Shown here: positions 61,953 to 64,000 of the stretch, one piece after another
Layout of the letters: each line of letters starts with the position of its first letter
Position numbering within the stretch: position 1 is the first letter of the stretch
Assembly (NCBI GenBank): GCA_021405325.1
Contig: QWII01000022.1
Location: forward strand, 1 to 64,000
Direction of reading: 5' to 3'
DNA: 64,000 nucleotides
Source of the DNA: Caldilinea sp. CFX5
Lineage (GTDB): Bacteria; Chloroflexota; Anaerolineae; Caldilineales; Caldilineaceae
Translations under genes and position numbers: made by a program
The notes under the pieces: generated by a model
What the model saw: only the letters and a program-made list of their open reading frames with translations
The model's database searches: none
What the model was told of the DNA's origin: nothing

Positions 61953-63029
61953 ATGAAACTCGGCCTCGGCCTCTATCGGGCGCTGTTGACACCGGAAAAT
62001 CTGCGCTTTGCCAAACAGGCAGGCTGCACCCATATTATCGCCCACCTGCCCGGTCACTTTACGCGCGGCGACAAGATCATCACCTCCGACAATGCCAACG
62101 CCGGCTTTGGCATCTCGGAAGCCGACGACCCGATCTGGACCTACGAAGGGTTACGCGACCTCAAGGCGATGGTCAACGCCGAGGGGTTGGAACTGGATGC
62201 GCTGGAAAACTTTGCCCCCGCCCACTGGTATGATGTGCTGCTTGACGGTCCCAAGCGCACCGCGCAAATGGCGCACTTGAAAGAAATTGTCCGCAACCTG
62301 GGTCGCCTGGGCATCCCGACCATGGGCTATTGTTTTACCCTGGCCGGCGTCTGGGGGCGCAATGAGGGGCCGTATGCGCGTGGCGGCGCCAAATCGGTCG
62401 GCTTCAACAACCCGACCCCGCCGCCAATGCCGGGTGGGATGGTCTGGAATATGGTCTATGATGTGGATCGCTTCAATGCGGCTGACCCGAATGACATGGT
62501 GGCGCCGGTGGCCGCGCCGGAGATTTGGCGGCGGCTGAACGGTTTTCTGGAAGAGATGCTGCCGGTGGCCGAAGAGGCCGGCGTCAAACTCGCCTTCCAC
62601 CCCGATGACCCGCCGCTGCCGGAGTTGCGCGGTATGAGTCGCCTGGTCTATCAGGGCGATCATTTTCAGAAGGTGCTGGATCTCAGGCCCAGCCCGGCCA
62701 ACGCCATTGAATTTTGTGTCGGCACCATCTCTGAAATGCAAAACACGGATGTGTACGCCACGGTGGATCGCTATAGTCGCGCCGGGAAACTGGCCTACGT
62801 CCATCTGCGCAATGTCCAGGGCAAAGTTCCCAACTACCATGAGATGTTTGTCGATGACGGCGACACCGACATGATCGAGGTGCTGCGCATCCTCCATCGC
62901 AATGGCTTTGACGGCGTCCTCATCCCTGATCACACGCCGCTGCTCGAATGCGCCGCCGCCTGGCACGCCGGCATGGCCTATACGCTGGGTTGGATGAAAG
63001 CAGTGTTGACGATGATCGAGAAGGAGTAA
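61953..63029 (+). CDS. uxuA: Mannonate dehydratase
   Basis: The 358-residue TIM-barrel enzyme has AAAAGGAGCCACTCT before the ATG. Family hallmarks are AFHPDDPPLPELRGMSRLV (metal His) and IEFCVGTISEM, with the later HLRNVQGKVP and the Asp/His DHTP. It dehydrates D-mannonate to 2-keto-3-deoxygluconate in hexuronate breakdown. The adjacent Gfo/Idh oxidoreductase may provide mannonate or a related sugar acid. Confidence 0.9.
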   Translation: MKLGLGLYRALLTPENLRFAKQAGCTHIIAHLPGHFTRGDKIITSDNANAGFGISEADDPIWTYEGLRDLKAMVNAEGLELDALENFAPAHWYDVLLDGPKRTAQMAHLKEIVRNLGRLGIPTMGYCFTLAGVWGRNEGPYARGGAKSVGFNNPTPPPMPGGMVWNMVYDVDRFNAADPNDMVAPVAAPEIWRRLNGFLEEMLPVAEEAGVKLAFHPDDPPLPELRGMSRLVYQGDHFQKVLDLRPSPANAIEFCVGTISEMQNTDVYATVDRYSRAGKLAYVHLRNVQGKVPNYHEMFVDDGDTDMIEVLRILHRNGFDGVLIPDHTPLLECAAAWHAGMAYTLGWMKAVLTMIEKE

Positions 63030-63034
63030 AGTCC

Positions 63035-63152
63035 GTAGTAAAGACTAATGAAGGGTAGCGAATGGTTTCGGTAATCCTTGGAACTTGTCACGCCGGCGGC
63101 GATGACCTCCAGTTACCGCTTTATTTTCGTAACGTTCATCAGTCTTTACTAC
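63035..63152. repeat. 118-bp inverted-repeat element, copy 2
   Basis: GTAGTAAAGACT ends, CGGTAA sub-ends and length are identical to copy 1 at 2808-2925. The centre contains a 23-base word, TGTCACGCCGG to GATGACCT, also found at 30804-30826. Confidence 0.75.
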
Positions 63153-63222
63153 GGCGCAACCGATCAAGATCGATTGGGCAAAACGGTAGTGGAAGGGTCA
63201 AAAATTCAGGAGGAAAGCGTTT

Positions 63223-63441
63223 ATGATCGTGCGCATGCCTGTCAACTCATCCAGTCTAGCCGCTGTTGGTTATGACCATTTTACAGGAACGCTCGAAATT
63301 GAGTTCCATGACGGCTCGGTCTACCAATACTTTGAGGTGCCGGCCTATGTCTACACCGGCTTGATGAGCATGGGGTCGCACGGTTACTATTTTCAAACCT
63401 TTATCAAAAATGGCGGTTATCGCTACCAGAAAGTGCGTTAA
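63223..63441 (+). CDS. KTSC-domain protein
   Basis: The 72-residue protein follows CAGGAGGAAAGCGTTT. The pattern NSSSLAAVGYD, then LEIEFHDGSVYQYFEVP and a final KNGGYRYQKV, is the KTSC domain, a small module of unknown biochemical role sometimes linked to RNA or lysyl-tRNA synthetase. It is flanked by repeats on both sides. Confidence 0.85.
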   Translation: MIVRMPVNSSSLAAVGYDHFTGTLEIEFHDGSVYQYFEVPAYVYTGLMSMGSHGYYFQTFIKNGGYRYQKVR

Positions 63442-63480
63442 CAATAATTAATTGAGAATTGACAATTAATTATTGTTAAT
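63442..63480. repeat. AT-rich hairpin
   Basis: AACAATAATTAATTG and CAATTAATTATTGTT are complementary around a short loop. It shares its TTAATTG words with 43430-43475. Confidence 0.7.
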
Positions 63481-63503
63481 GTTCTCTACCAAAGGAGATC
63501 ACT

Positions 63504-64000
63504 ATGTCCACCCCAACCATTGAAATTCGTCCCTTTGCCTACCAAACTGCCGGCGACGATGAATTCCGGCTGCTCAATACCTTTGAAAACATGATGCGGC
63601 GTGAACGGATCCCTGACGATCCCGTTGTCTCTGATGAAGAGTGTATGCGTTGGTGGCGGAGCAAGCCGGCCTCGTTTGTCATCGAGCCGCGGCTGGCTTG
63701 GAATGCAGCGGGGGAGATTGTGGGACGCGCCTTTGGCTTTATGTTTGCCGGTGAGTCGAATCAGCATCTCCTCCAATTTGATCTGGAAGTCCACCCGGCC
63801 TACCGCCGCCAGGGGCTGGGCAAACAGTTATTGGGTCATCTGGTCGAGATCGCCCAACGCAACAATCGTACCCTGCTGGCCGCCGGCACCAGTGACCGCA
63901 TCCCAGCCGGCGCCATTTTCATGGAACGCATCGGGGCGCGCAAAGGGCTGGAGGGTCATACCAACCAACTGTTGATCGCCGAGTTGGATCGCGGCCTGTT
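63504..64000 (+). CDS. GNAT-family N-acetyltransferase (3' end cut by window)
   Basis: At least 165 codons start at 63504 after AAAGGAGATCACT and remain open to the window end. LEVHPAYRRQGLGKQLLGHL is the acetyl-CoA loop, preceded by a long N-terminal segment with MMRRERIPDDP. It is the fourth GNAT in the window. Substrate unknown. Confidence 0.82.
   Translation, partial: MSTPTIEIRPFAYQTAGDDEFRLLNTFENMMRRERIPDDPVVSDEECMRWWRSKPASFVIEPRLAWNAAGEIVGRAFGFMFAGESNQHLLQFDLEVHPAYRRQGLGKQLLGHLVEIAQRNNRTLLAAGTSDRIPAGAIFMERIGARKGLEGHTNQLLIAELDRGL

Overview
The window looks like chromosomal DNA of a Chloroflexota bacterium (class Anaerolineae/Caldilineae type). This is inferred from gene content, not from a marker gene: three very large BTAD/NB-ARC/TPR regulators, a tubulin-like gene next to a VWA gene, lipoproteins with TPT-rich linkers, a secreted protein ending in FLPLVTR, many GNAT enzymes, and a gene order apgM-dnaK-dnaJ-merR. 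Base composition is moderately GC-rich and even throughout. No rRNA, tRNA, transposase, phage gene or CRISPR array was found.

Layout. 0.3-5 kb: secreted beta-propeller protein, winged-helix methyltransferase, a small protein coupled to a PIG-L deacetylase, and an EamA permease. 5-12 kb: two giant regulators overlapping by ATGA. 12-17 kb: three small unknown proteins around an enoyl-CoA hydratase-like gene, a hydrolase facing a broken WYL regulator, and a PIN toxin/antitoxin pair. 17-25 kb: secreted beta-propeller protein, hydrolase, SWIM-finger protein, and a third giant regulator. 25-29 kb: a tight six-gene operon (cysteine dioxygenase-like, three GNATs, MFS exporter, dimeric alpha/beta-barrel protein) with a 9-codon cistron inside. 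30-40 kb: a globin, then the most notable locus, a VWA membrane protein, a tubulin-like GTPase and a third protein that appears to be a degenerate, membrane-anchored tubulin-like paralogue. 40-47 kb: lipoprotein, then a TetR regulator with a clear promoter/operator in front of an ABC export system (two FtsX-type permeases, an ATPase and an HlyD-type lipoprotein). 47-54 kb: LysM protein, phosphoribosyltransferase, DUF2267 protein, and a proteostasis operon (hsp20, apgM, dnaK, dnaJ, merR/hspR-like). 55-59 kb: DksA-like protein and a convergent type III polyketide set (methyltransferase, FAD oxidoreductase, PKS). 59-64 kb: double-fasciclin lipoprotein, Gfo/Idh oxidoreductase plus mannonate dehydratase, KTSC protein, and a GNAT cut by the window end.

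A second theme is the intergenic DNA. Nearly every gap carries a long inverted repeat. Several fall into families repeated inside the window: two 118-bp elements, two 117-bp elements, three 28-29-bp-stem hairpins with compensated arm changes, and two elements bracketing the dksA-like gene. Similar short-unit inverted repeats sit in frame inside the interdomain linker of all three giant regulators, suggesting the same process acts on coding DNA.

Functional links: the tubulin-like trio probably forms a membrane-associated cytomotive or remodelling complex. The TetR-ABC block is a self-contained export unit. The type III PKS block probably makes a methylated, oxidised alkyl-resorcinol, pyrone or quinone. 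The Gfo/Idh-UxuA pair points to hexuronate or sugar-acid catabolism.
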